A stretch of DNA of 64,000 bases, taken from Aphidius gifuensis (taxonomy: Eukaryota; Arthropoda; Insecta; Hymenoptera; Braconidae). The DNA lies in NCBI RefSeq assembly GCF_014905175.1, contig NC_057788.1, positions 16,218,654-16,282,653 of the forward strand. Direction: 5' to 3'. Positions 53,146 to 63,239 of the stretch are shown here, in pieces. Numbering within the stretch: the first letter of the stretch is position 1; each line of letters opens with the position of its first letter. The position numbers were made by a program, and so were the translations under genes. The notes beneath the pieces are model-generated. The model saw only the letters and a list, made by a program, of their open reading frames with translations. It was not told the DNA's origin and searched no databases.

Positions 53146-55413
53146 AAAAAGTTTAATAAACTAAATAAAGATAATAAATTTACCAAAGAAAATATATTTG
53201 AGATTGAACTAACTATATGGAATGAAAAGGCAGAAAATTTCTAGGGAAAAAAAGGTGATGTGCTAGTATTAAAGGAATTGAAAATAAACGAATATAAAAA
53301 AATTAAAAATATAATGACGACTTCAGCAACAACTAAAACGTTAAATCCTGATTCAACCGAGAGAAAAAAGTAAATAGAATAAATACAATCGAACTCGACA
53401 ATTTTGTAATAAATATTTAACATTGACAGGCTAAAATCATAGTACAACAAAATGAATAAAAACAGAGAGTTTAAAAGGTTAGAAGAAAGCGATTCTGGAC
53501 ATGGAGATGACCCATTAGAAGGAACAAGCAAAATGAATGAAAATTAAATAAATTTTATCTGTAACAATAATCATTGTAACAATAGAGAATGAAATAAATT
53601 TGTAGTCACGAATTTTAATATATATTAAAGAAGAAATTAAAATTCCTCCCGCAGGGAAGGCACAGTTGCTTCAGCATCTGTATGATCATTTTTTTTTTAT
53701 TATTAAACTTTTGAAATATCTTTTTACGTCTTGAGTTATTCTATTATTGATTTTAATTTAGAAAATAAAGTCTTGAAAAAAAAAAAAATTAAGTGTTGAT
53801 TCGAGGCATTTCGTGTCCATGAAAAAAGAATGTTATTATTTTTATTCAAGAATATTATTGCATGTAAGAAAACAAATTGTATATAAAATTAAGGGACTTT
53901 ATTCATAAATCAAGGCGTACAAGTATTTACATCAAGACAAAAAGTGTCTAGAATTTACACAATTTTGTTTTGAATAGAACCAAATCATTTATGGAGCAAG
54001 ACGACATTGTCTAAAATTTAGACAATTTTGTTGACAATGAAACCAACCATGTTATAAAGCAAGTCGCAATAGTGTCTAAAATTTAGACAATTTCGTTTTA
54101 ATAAAAATCAAATTTGTTATAAAGCAAGACGCAATATTGTCTAAAATTTAGACAATTTGGTTTTCTGGGAAACAAAATCTGTTATAAGGCAAGACGTAAT
54201 ATTGTCTGAAATTTAGACAATTTTGTTTTACTACAAACTAAATCTGTTATAAAGCAAGACGACATTGTCTAAAATTTAGACAATATTGTTTTAATAAAAC
54301 CAAGTATGTTATAAAGCAAGACGACATTGCCTAAAATTTAGACACTTTTGTTTCTTTTCAAGACAAACATATTTATTAAATAAGAAAAAAAAAAATTAAT
54401 TCAATTCCTGCAATTATTTCAAATGAAGGATATTAGTCGTTTGAAATAAATTTATTTTTACTGTATTTGATGTTTCTAATACTCGAATTGAACCTAAAAA
54501 ATATAAAGTCGAGGATTTTTTTCGTTTTCAAGAAGACATATTTTTTTCTTCAATCAAACCGCTTTTTGTTTCTTTCAAACGTTTTTTTTTCCTAGACAAA
54601 AATTTCTATTTTGCAGAAATTTTTTTTTACAGTGTACCAATAAAATCAAAAACTGAAAAAGATGTTACAGCAGCAATGAAATCTGTACTTGACCAAGGAC
54701 GTATTCCAGAAAATTCACATGTTGACGAAGGAAAAATTTTACTACAAGGAATTTGAAGCTTTTTTGCAAAAACACAAGATTAATATGTACTCAACATACA
54801 TCAATTTCAGAGCATCAATTGTTGAACGTTTCAATAGAACTCTGAAAAAACAAATGTGGGAAAAATTCACTTATCAAGGATCCTACAAGTGGTCAGGAAT
54901 TTTATCGAGTCTGCAATTGAAAATTATAATAACTCAAAACACAGAATAATAAAAATGAAACCAATAGATATAAATAAAACAAATGAAAAGCAACTATTGA
55001 AAAATGTTTATGAAAATTTTAAAGTAAATCGGAACATTATAAATAAATTCAAAGTTGGTGATGAAGTTCGAATTAGTGAATATAAAAATGTTTTTGAGAA
55101 AGGATATACACCAAACGTTACAACAGAAATTTTCACAATCAAGGAAGTAAGAAATACGGATCCAGTGACTTATAAGCTTATTGATTATGAAGATCATCCA
55201 ATTGAAGGAGGATTCTATGAGGAAGAATTGACAAAAGTGAAATATCCTGACATTTATTTAATTGAAAAAGTAGTGAAAAAACGTGGTAATGAATTATATG
55301 TAAAATGGTTAGGTTTCGATGACTCGCACAATAGTTGGATGAATGAATCAGACGTGTAAATAAAATATATATTATAATTTTGAAATAAATAAAAAATAAT
55401 AAAAATATGTTTA

Positions 55414-58400
55414 TTATCTTTTTATTTTATAACCCCATGGCACAGTATCAGTAGTATTTGGTAACAATTGTCTCTTATCATCTAACCAACTTAATGCTAT
55501 TTTCTTTTGTGCTATAGTATTCACTTTAAGTATCTTACTTCTAATTAAATACTGAGTTTTTGTTAATAGTTCATGATCAAAAAGACATTTTTTATAATCC
55601 TCGAAAGTAATTTCTTTTAGAGTTGAACTTTTCACACCTTTTGCTTTTTTAGTATCTTTTTCTTTTCCAAGAACACAAAATGTATAGAGTTTAGCCCTTA
55701 AACCAATGAATTCAGTTATAATTTCTCCACAGCTTTCATCTTTCATGAGTCTAAGTACTTTTTTATTTACACGAGGCATTTGAAAAATATTATTTTTCGA
55801 ATAATCTGAAGTATCAAATTTAGCTAAACTTTTTTTTATTTCTTCATAAGTATTAAAATTAAAATTATATAATAAACTATCTGTATCGTGATACATTAAT
55901 TTTGCATTGTTACCAAGTTTAGATTTTATATAATTATAATGGAAGTCATGAATACATGTTTTCGAGGTATCAAGTATTGAAAATCCTACATAGACTGGTT
56001 TATTAAAATTAATTTTTGTTTGATTTATTTCAATAATAACAATATCTTCCCCGAATACTGTTAGACTATGGAAATGTGGTTGTTGAATATGGTATTTAGC
56101 ACCATATCTTTTTTCCCAACTAGTAACCATTTTAACATCTTTTTGTTTTCTTACATTCTCAATACATTTTCTGAATACAGCATTATTTAGACGTTTATAA
56201 TAATCTTTTTCGAATTGCGTTGTTGCTTCTTGTCTTTTTTTGGTATTTAAATCTATGTATTTTTTCAACCAAGGTGATTGATTAAATTTGAGAACTCGAT
56301 GAATTTTCAATAATTTCATACCGAGTTTTAAATATTGCTTGAAGTTTTTATAATGTATGATGTATTTTTCTTTTGAAAAAAAAAGTTGTCATAAGTTTGC
56401 ATTGTTTAGAATTAGGTGTTACTTTGTGTTCTGGGCACAATGGAAGAGCTTCATGTAAATCATACAATTCTTTAGGATATTCTAAATCATTTTCATAAAT
56501 ATCTCAGCATTAGATAATTAATACTAAGAAAATAATATGGTTTAAATAACAAATAATCTAACTATATAGTTATAAGGATATAGGTTGAATATATGTCTGT
56601 ATCAATTAGGATAATTGTAAACTTAATATTAACTAAATGTAATCACTATGAATGAATATACTATTAACAATGTAATTTAAGTCAACCATGTAATTTAAGA
56701 CCAGATAATTCAGCCTTGAATGTGCTGGTTGGTCTACAATAAAAAATACAATACAAATACAAATATAACCTGTTGTAGCATCGTCCGGTGTTGATGAAAT
56801 TTTTTCTACTAACTATCTCTCATTGTCTCATTCAAAACCACCGTATGGCAGATGCTGTGACATTGCTAATCCATATAAATTGTTTACATCAAAGTACATG
56901 AGATACGAATTCTCTTTTGTCGAATCATATTCATCACTCATGTATTGATTGTTAGCTTTTGCATATCTGTTCTAACATACAGCTACTCCACCACGTATTC
57001 CCTTTTCGATAAACAATAGTTATTCCACATCTGTTAGTAATTCTAATTCTACACCAGTACATTTCAACATACAATTCTATGAAAATCCTGGTGTTGTAAA
57101 GTAATGGAGAGAATTCAAGTTGTATGATGACAAACAGTTTTTACGGAAATTTTCAAAAATATCAGCTTATAATAAAACATCTGTAGCTAAATAAAGATCT
57201 GAGTCGTCACTGAGTGTTTTAATGCCAAATTTTTGCCAAACTGTTTGAGCATGGTTATAGTCATTATTTGAAATATTGCTATTGTTCAATCTTGAATAAA
57301 ATTTATCAGTTGATGGTAATTTTCTATCATCAAGTTGTTTCTTTCCCAGTTGCTTATGTATTCTTATGGGAAGATTCCTTTTCTTCTTAGTAATTAAAAT
57401 TTTTCTGGACTTCCACAGAAACATCTTGTAATTATTTCATCATTATCAGTTAAGTTCGATGCTAATTTGTCGAGACTGGTTGCCATAAATCTGTAGGAAT
57501 CAATAAATCTTCAATTTACAAGTCGATAAACTTTTGAGCATGGATACTTGACTTGTTTTGTGAATGATATGTATTTTTCTTTGTTGATTGGTAATATTCT
57601 AATTGAGCCGTTAAACATGTTTGCTAAAGGTTTCAAAAAAAGTGTGAATCATAACCTGAAAGATTATGGAACACGACTGGTATCGTATGTGAATCTGTAT
57701 AATTCACGTTACATTCAGGATACGCTGCACCACGAAAGTACCCGGTGTAATGAGCGTGATCATGATGCTTAATGTCTGTCGTTAAAGTTTTTCTGCACAA
57801 ATATGACATGTTTGAGCTATTTGGAAGGTTATAACTTGTTTTTTAGTAAGAGGTTTCATTGGTATTGGATGATTAAAAATATTATTAACTTGTTGAGTCC
57901 TCTTTTGAAGTTCTTTAACGAACCATACTATACAATCAGAACCACGATTCTGACAGAGAATCGTCATATGTGCAATGGAAATAATAGGCAGCACTGTATG
58001 GTATATGATTGTCCGAGTCATTCTCTCCAGGTTCCAAAATACATTCAGGATCTCTATATATAACAAATGGTACTGGTAGTTTGAATCGATAATTTTTAAA
58101 TTTTAATATATTTTTATCAATTTCCGATAGAATCATTCTTACTTTATTGTTATTTTTACAGTCTGGTAAATGTTTTTCATATGAGTTTTCAATCTTAAAA
58201 GGACAAAAACAACAATCACATAACCATTTTTTATGATTATTTTTTGAAATTTGCGAATTGACAAGTCGAGATAGATTTCGTATCGAAGCAAAATAAAATA
58301 TCGGTTCATCAGTTGACAGTTCACTATTCATAATTAATAAATGAATTGTTGGTTTCAGCGAATTATTTTTACTCAAATATACAGATGACACTTCACATTT

Positions 58401-58990
58401 TTTCTATTATTATCGCCAATACCGTAGACACAATTGATAGACCATTCATAACCTCAAACTTTGAAATGTCACGTAACATTATTGAAAAATCTATCCCGTC
58501 ACATTTTAAAACTGTTCTAAAATCAGGGTATGATGAAACACGGCAACTATTTGTTTTAACTGAATGTAATGCTACTATGACTGCATACAAAAAACAGAAC
58601 TCATTATCATTATTTATATTGACAACTGTGTTTTTTAATCGGATACTTTCTGGTACTTCAACGAATGTTAATAAAGCTCCTCTGAGCGGTTCATACTGAT
58701 TAATATTAATCATGAGATTTACTATTGCTCTAAGTGTCCATCCAGAATCTTTCTCTTGAAAATCTATTTTTGTGAGGAATTTATTTATTGAATGATCCTT
58801 AAACCAATTATTCAAATCAGTTGTTGGTAAAACTGCTTGATTTTTTGTATTAAAATATTTTTTGTTTCATCATGAGTTTCATTATTTTTTACCATTCGGA
58901 ATTTACACGCTAATACAAGATTTACTTTCAAATTCCCATTATTTTTAAGAATATTTTTTAAACGGTTAATTGTCATTTTCTTTGTGAATA
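55414..58990 (-). pseudogene. Maverick protein-primed DNA polymerase B
   Basis: C-terminal part 56319-55414 is open for 301 codons and includes palm motif C, YHDTDSLLY (about 55890), with both catalytic Asp, followed by LRAKLYTF near 55690. Upstream pieces on minus: 57424-57167 (contains LYLATDVLL), 58391-57936 (contains CDCC.C and an exonuclease-I-like YRDPEC, where the family has D-x-E), and 58815-58393 (the N-terminal region also in copy 1). Stops and frameshifts lie between, and a LINE tail is inserted at about 56500-56775. Polymerase and integrase are convergent with 54 bp between their ends. Confidence 0.85.
56500..56775 (+). mobile_element. 5'-truncated LINE 3' end in polymerase B
   Basis: Ends ATAATTCAGCCTTGAATGTG..CTACAATAAAAAATACAA with a (TACAAA)n-like tail, the typical 3' end of Jockey/CR1-type insect LINEs. 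Polymerase-like sequence lies on both sides. No coding part remains. Confidence 0.6.
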
Positions 58991-59259
58991 TTCTAAAAAT
59001 AGGTGTAAATCGGTATGTTTGAGATTCACTATGGTGCCTGACTTGATACGTCCCTGAAAAGCTGAATTGCTATCTTACCACTTGACTCTATCACTTAGTT
59101 TTTATTATTATTTCTCATGCCAGCTTTAGAACTTTAAAATTTTTCATTCAATGATCTCAGCTGAGATATTGTCGTTTGTATTTTTATTTTTTCACCATTA
59201 GTTTTCGCAGTTTTTGATGCTTTGTTCAAAAGCCGAATATTTTTTTATTTGATTTTTAA
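58990..59259 (-). other. Decayed Maverick sequence upstream of polymerase
   Basis: Minus-strand fragments with coding flavour (Lys/Asn-rich; ENYRANIQNNSYAGTSCEL near 59265-59320) in broken frames; no single ORF. Confidence 0.35.
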
Positions 59260-59346
59260 TCAATTCGCAACTCGTTCCGGCGTACGAATTATTTTGTATG
59301 TTTGCTCTATAATTTTCATTAATTTGAGACACTGTTCTAAATTCAT
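59260..59346 (-). CDS. Short ORF after the minus-strand promoter, likely truncated Maverick gene
   Basis: ATG at 59346 opens MNLEQCLKLMKIIEQTYKII and stops after 28 codons; coding-like sequence continues in another frame, pointing to a frameshifted larger gene. It starts about 70-75 bp downstream (on minus) of a TATATA box at 59420-59425, so it is the first ORF of a plausible transcript that would run on into the polymerase remnant. Confidence 0.4.
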   Translation of the reverse strand: MNLEQCLKLMKIIEQTYKIIRTPERVAN

Positions 59347-59414
59347 TTTGATTGTTATTGAAGTACTTTGCTATCAGAAGTAATAGAAAAACTGAGCGTG
59401 CTATGTACGTCTCA

Positions 59415-59670
59415 CGCCCTATATAGAACGAGTTTTTTCTCTAGAAAGATCAAGAATATTCTGGAAGAATCGATAATCTTCGAAAAAGATTGAAAATGAT
59501 CGATTAATCGATCAATTCGAGATAAGTATATTTTCGAAATAATTATCGATCTTTCGAGAGTGTTCTAGACTATTCTGGACTTTAAAAAAATCTGATGCAA
59601 TTTTTGCGACTCTCGAAAACATTCTCGAACATTCTAGATCATTCTAGAACATTTTTTAACTATAAAAAGA
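59415..59670. promoter_or_regulatory. Apparent bidirectional promoter with heat-shock-element-like sites
   Basis: TATAAAAAG at 59661-59669 faces right; CTATATAGGG (59417-59426, read on minus) faces left. Between them are clusters of alternating TTC and GAA at 5-bp intervals: GAATATTCTGGAAG (59453-59466), TTCGAGAGTGTTCTAGAC (about 59553-59570), and TTCTCGAACATTCTAGATC with ATTCTAGAAC (about 59622-59650). This is the arrangement bound by heat shock factor (nGAAnnTTCnnGAAn). ATCGAT words also occur. The left transcript would enter the Maverick gene at 59346; no gene was recognised on the right. Confidence 0.6.
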
Positions 59671-59757
59671 GGGCGATCAAAATCCTCATCATCATATCAA
59701 GTCAACCATTAAATTAATATTCATCGTGTCAAAAAAAATCGAGGTATATACTGTATA

Positions 59758-59848
59758 AAATTTAAACTTGACCCCACCTGATGTAAAATATATGTCTTAA
59801 ATACTGAAATCTTATTTGAGAAAAACCAGGTGGGGTCAAGTTTAAATT
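59758..59848. mobile_element. 91-bp perfect inverted-repeat MITE
   Basis: TTTAAACTTGACCCCACCTG and CAGGTGGGGTCAAGTTTAAA, extended by AAA/TTT to 23 perfect base pairs, separated by 45 bp. The length and perfect arms suggest a very small DNA element or a structured RNA. Confidence 0.8.
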
Positions 59849-59859
59849 TTTTTTTTTTT

Positions 59860-61295
59860 TTTTTCAATAGTTTAGACTTAATTACATGCGTCAAAAATAT
59901 ATATTTCTTTCTTGAATTTTTAGTGTCATATCTAAATTAAAATTTTTACAATTATAGTGACAATTTCGAACACTTGACTCTTTTTTGTAGAAAAAAACTT
60001 TGTTTTTTTTTTTGTTGTGATATCACATCTTTTTGTGAAGTTATTTGGTCATATCAAATTTAATAGATCCAGCCTCAAAATTATTGTTTTGAAACTTTGA
60101 CACATTTACTCATTTGTTTTGTATACATAAAATATTTTCAAAGTCATCAAAGAAACAAAAAAAATTGATAAAATATAAAGAAGGAGAGAGAGAGATATAA
60201 CGAGTAATAAAAAAGTATGAGAGAGATGAAATTTTTTCTGTCCTAAAACGTAAAAACGCACAGTTGAAAAATTCATTTAATTATTAAAAATGAAATAAAC
60301 TACTAAATAATTCGTTTTTTTTTCAAATAAAGCTTGATACTATATAATGTTAAATTATAAAAATCATTAATTTCTATCGTCACCATCATATTTTAAATAA
60401 ATTTTGAAAATTTGCGAGGGATGAGGTTACCTCTATTTGATGTATATTAAGGCTCGGTAGTTTATTTGCGCTTTCATTTTTTTTTTTTTTTCGGTATTAT
60501 TATATTTTTTCTCACACTTGACACGAGGCACTACCGTGCCTCTTGATTTTTTTCTTTTTTCATTAATTTATTATTTCATATGAATTTCGATACTCATGAT
60601 TTGTTATTTTTGATCACATTATGTGATTTATTTTTCGATCACATTTTAATTTAAAATACTTTTATATTTTTCTTGATCACATTATGTAATTATTCTATCA
60701 ATGTGATCAATAAATAAATCACATAATGTGATCAAAAAATATGATCTTTTCTGATTTAAAATCACATTTATATTTTTGATTATTGGTATTATCACGCGTT
60801 AGTTTATTTTTCCGATCACGTTTTAGTTTTGGCTTTTATATCTGATTATCGTTGGGCTATTTACGAATTTAGAATTGATTTACTGGCGGTTTGTGCGAGC
60901 AGATTACGATTCAGTTGAGGTACTTTTCATTCTAATTTTTGTTATAACAATATGCTTATACTGTTATTATGGAAGGTTTGTTTGATTGAGTTTCTGGTGT
61001 TAATTTTGTGCTTTTAAATTTCTATGACTACGGTTTTTGTTTGAGATTTTGACTACGTTTGAGATTAAGTTTGAGTTTTCGTTAAGTTTCCGTTTTGTTA
61101 CCGTTACGTTTCAGCCGATTCCGGCAGATTTTATTGTTTTACTCCAACTTTGCTTTATTTTCCTGGTTATGATTATTATCATTTTATTCGAGGAATTATC
61201 TTATGATTTTTAAGCTTTGAGACTACGTTTTGGATTAATATTATTATATTGCTTCTTATGGTTAGTTTTTGGTTAAAATGTTTGGCCTAAAAATG
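59860..61295. other. Non-coding AT-rich stretch with a TGATCACATTATGTGAT array
   Basis: No gene seen. 60595-60755 contains TGATCACATTATGTGATTTA words in both orientations, at about 60611, 60673 and 60716, which can fold back. A GA microsatellite (GGAGAGAGAGAGA) is at 60182. Confidence 0.6.
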
Positions 61296-61639
61296 AGACA
61301 AACCAATTATATTTTTATTATTTATTTATATTTATTTACAAATAATGACTTAAATATACTAATTCCCATAGCAACAGTCCGAGAAGGTAGCTGACGCAAA
61401 ATGTCATGTTACACTTTATAATTTTGAAAAATATAATTTAAATGTAAATTATATTTACTTTTTATTTAGAAAAAATATAAATTAAATATAAATTAAATTT
61501 ATTTTGGATCTTGATTATATCTATATATCTAATTTTTAAACTTCATAGTTGGAATTCCAAAAATAAAATATATAATATTCAATTGAAATATATTGACAAA
61601 TACTTAGTTATATATGTGCAGCTGAAAAGATATAGTTTT

Positions 61640-62040
61640 AGATGAATTGCTCAATTGCCCATACTCAGTTTGAGATCTCACTAGAGTGTAATAAACATTG
61701 TACAAAGTTTGAATATTTTTAAATTGTTTACTTATTCTAAATAAGAAGCCAAGTTTACGTTTTGCTGATGAGACAGTGGTGGTTATGTGTTGATTGAACT
61801 TTAATTATGATGTAAAAATAACACCTAGGTCAGTGCATTGGTGTGTTCTTGGAATACAAACGTTATCAATTGAATATATGTGTGTAATAATGGACTTGTT
61901 CTTGGTATAAAATAAAATTTTCCATTTATCAAAGTGCAATTTTAATTTATTAAAGTTTAAATTTATTAAATTTATTATACTGAGAGTAGTTTGTATTTGT
62001 ATTTGTTATTGGTGTATTTTTTCGTATACTTGAGGCTAAA
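61640..62040 (-). pseudogene. LINE ORF2 C-terminal remnant
   Basis: Contains KLHFDKWKILFYTKN (about 61945), CTDLGVIF (about 61835), a stop, then RKLGFLFRISKQFKNIQTLY (about 61760) and TLVRSQTEYG. These are the conserved post-catalytic RT/thumb motifs of Jockey and related insect LINEs. The upstream part, including the YADD-type active site, is deleted. Confidence 0.75.
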
Positions 62041-62089
62041 TGATTAATGTTAAATTGAATTGATGTTGGTTGGTGGCATATGTTACTAC

Positions 62090-62881
62090 TTATCCCATTG
62101 ATGTTGATGGTTGACTGTATGATTCCATGTGTCTGTTGTTGTTGATTGAGTGAGTATCTTTGTGTTTTTGTACAATCATTTGTACTCCATTCTTCATTAT
62201 AATCTTTGAGTGTTGATTCCCATTTTGACGACGAATTTTTAATTCTGTCGCAAGTTTGTGTCTTATATTCCTCTGGTGTTGAGTCAGGTCTTGGCGAATG
62301 AATAGATTTTTTATCATGGCTGTTTCTGATGCCTTTATGGCTTGCAACAGAACCTGTTTGAAAAATAATGCATGATCAGTAGTTGAGAACATCATTTTTA
62401 TTGGTCTAGGAAAATTCATATCAGGTACATATTTTCCAATTCTAAAGAATTTATAATTTTGTATGCTATTCTTTTTATCCTCATCTAAAATTATAGTATC
62501 AATCAATTCTTTTATTCTGTGTGAATCATTTGGTTGACTATCATTAGTTTGACATTCAGGGAAGTTAAGTATTAAAATATTTTTTTTGTTATTATTTTTC
62601 AAGTTAATTTCATTGATACTTAATTCCAGAATGCCATCCTTATCTTCTTTTATCTGACTACTTTTTCGTTTTTTTAAATTTTCTATTTTAGCATTAATTA
62701 CCTCAGTTTTATCATCACATTTATTCATTTGTATTTGTAATAATTCTATTTTATTTTCACAGTTTGTTAACCTACCATTCGTCTGGTCCATCGATTCTTT
62801 AAGACTGATAATATCCTTGTTTATGGTATTGATGTTATTCAAAATTTCATCATGGTTGTGTTGAATTTTGATGTCGTTCAT
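62090..62881 (-). CDS. LINE ORF1 protein, coiled coil and RNA-binding-like region
   Basis: 263 codons. Residues about 10-90 form a heptad-rich coiled coil (INTINKDIISLKESM, then CENKIELLQIQM). About 95-190 resembles the RRM-like fold of LINE ORF1 proteins (KKNILILNFPE; RPIKMMFSTTDHALFFKQ). The C-terminal third has the typical DLTQHQRNIRHKLATELKIR segment. Such proteins form RNA-binding trimers that chaperone LINE RNA. The ATG at 62881 overlaps the upstream zinc-finger frame, and the original ORF1 was probably one longer protein. Confidence 0.75.
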   Translation of the reverse strand: MNDIKIQHNHDEILNNINTINKDIISLKESMDQTNGRLTNCENKIELLQIQMNKCDDKTEVINAKIENLKKRKSSQIKEDKDGILELSINEINLKNNNKKNILILNFPECQTNDSQPNDSHRIKELIDTIILDEDKKNSIQNYKFFRIGKYVPDMNFPRPIKMMFSTTDHALFFKQVLLQAIKASETAMIKNLFIRQDLTQHQRNIRHKLATELKIRRQNGNQHSKIIMKNGVQMIVQKHKDTHSINNNRHMESYSQPSTSMG

Positions 62882-63220
62882 TGAATAACGATTTCATAAT
62901 ATTAATAATTTGACTGTCTTGAGGATTATCATGAGAATTATTTCGTATGGTGTTATTTGCTTCCTCATCACTATCCTTATTTGATTCTCCAGAGGATAAG
63001 TGTTCATTAGAATCTTGGGTAGAAGATGATCTACTTCTAGCAGAGCAACACAATTTATAAACACCTGGTACTGATTCATCAGCTAGAATCGCACATCCTG
63101 TGTGAAATGTTGTGTAACATGGTCTTCCATTATCCATGATATCTCACCAGTTTGTTTTCATTTTTAATTTCATTTTTACACCGTCTACAGGTTGACTTAA
63201 TGTCACCTGTCCCCTGGCTC
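62850..63220 (-). pseudogene. LINE ORF1 N-terminal zinc-finger (PHD-like) region
   Basis: On minus, Cys/His pairs are spread over two frames: TCRRCKNEI (about 63185), then FHTGCA (about 63100) and LCCSARS (about 63055), a C4HC3-like spacing as in PHD fingers of some insect LINE ORF1 proteins. A frameshift near 63140 separates the first Cys pair from the rest. It ends in a Ser/Asp-rich linker that overlaps the coiled-coil ORF start. Confidence 0.55.
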
Positions 63221-63239
63221 ATGTGTATATAATTATAAT

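Larger units (their letters stand above)
48563..54634. mobile_element. 6.07-kb DNA element with ~0.9-kb terminal inverted repeats
   Basis: Starts CACTGTAAAAATTTT and ends TTTTTTTTTACAGTG. The inverted repeats extend about 870-940 bp (48563-49432 and 53692-54634). They include a subterminal array in which TGTCTAAATTTTAGACA palindromes alternate with GTCTTGCTTTATAACA at ~63-bp period (48850-49190; 53935-54350). The interior carries only repeats and small frames (51269-51454; 53451-53547 encoding MNKNREFKRLEESDSGHGDD), no recognisable transposase. Target duplication not resolved. It interrupts the Maverick integrase. Confidence 0.88.
48360..55359 (+). pseudogene. Maverick retroviral-type integrase with chromodomain, split by a 6-kb insertion
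   Basis: First part 48361-48562: HELHRPARRNYTCRHV and the first catalytic-Asp region (DLVDMQAY), preceded by one in-frame stop, up to FSKFAWA. Second part from about 54637: SIVERFNRTLK gives the catalytic Glu (about 54815), with frame changes near 54715 and 54920. 54920-55359 is open and ends in a chromodomain (YLIEKVVKKRGN..YVKWLGF..SWMNE), which in this family targets chromatin. The second Asp (DQG) region is distorted around 54690. Confidence 0.82.
44489..59346. mobile_element. Decayed Maverick/Polinton element, copy 2
   Basis: Genes in order: small minus ORF (44489-44752), capsid (minus, 44958-45830), packaging ATPase (plus, 46240-46900), two virion-type ORFs (plus, 46947-48330), integrase with chromodomain (plus, 48360-55359), polymerase B (minus, 55414 to about 58990) and a short ORF (minus, 59260-59346). 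This set is diagnostic of Mavericks. Gene order differs from copy 1, where PLA2 and protease precede the capsid, so the two copies are different families. Terminal repeats were not identified. Confidence 0.82.

Noticed and set aside
48563..54634. A third Maverick element, because of the long terminal repeats
   Set aside because: No Maverick gene lies inside; the integrase and polymerase parts are outside and belong to the element it interrupts.
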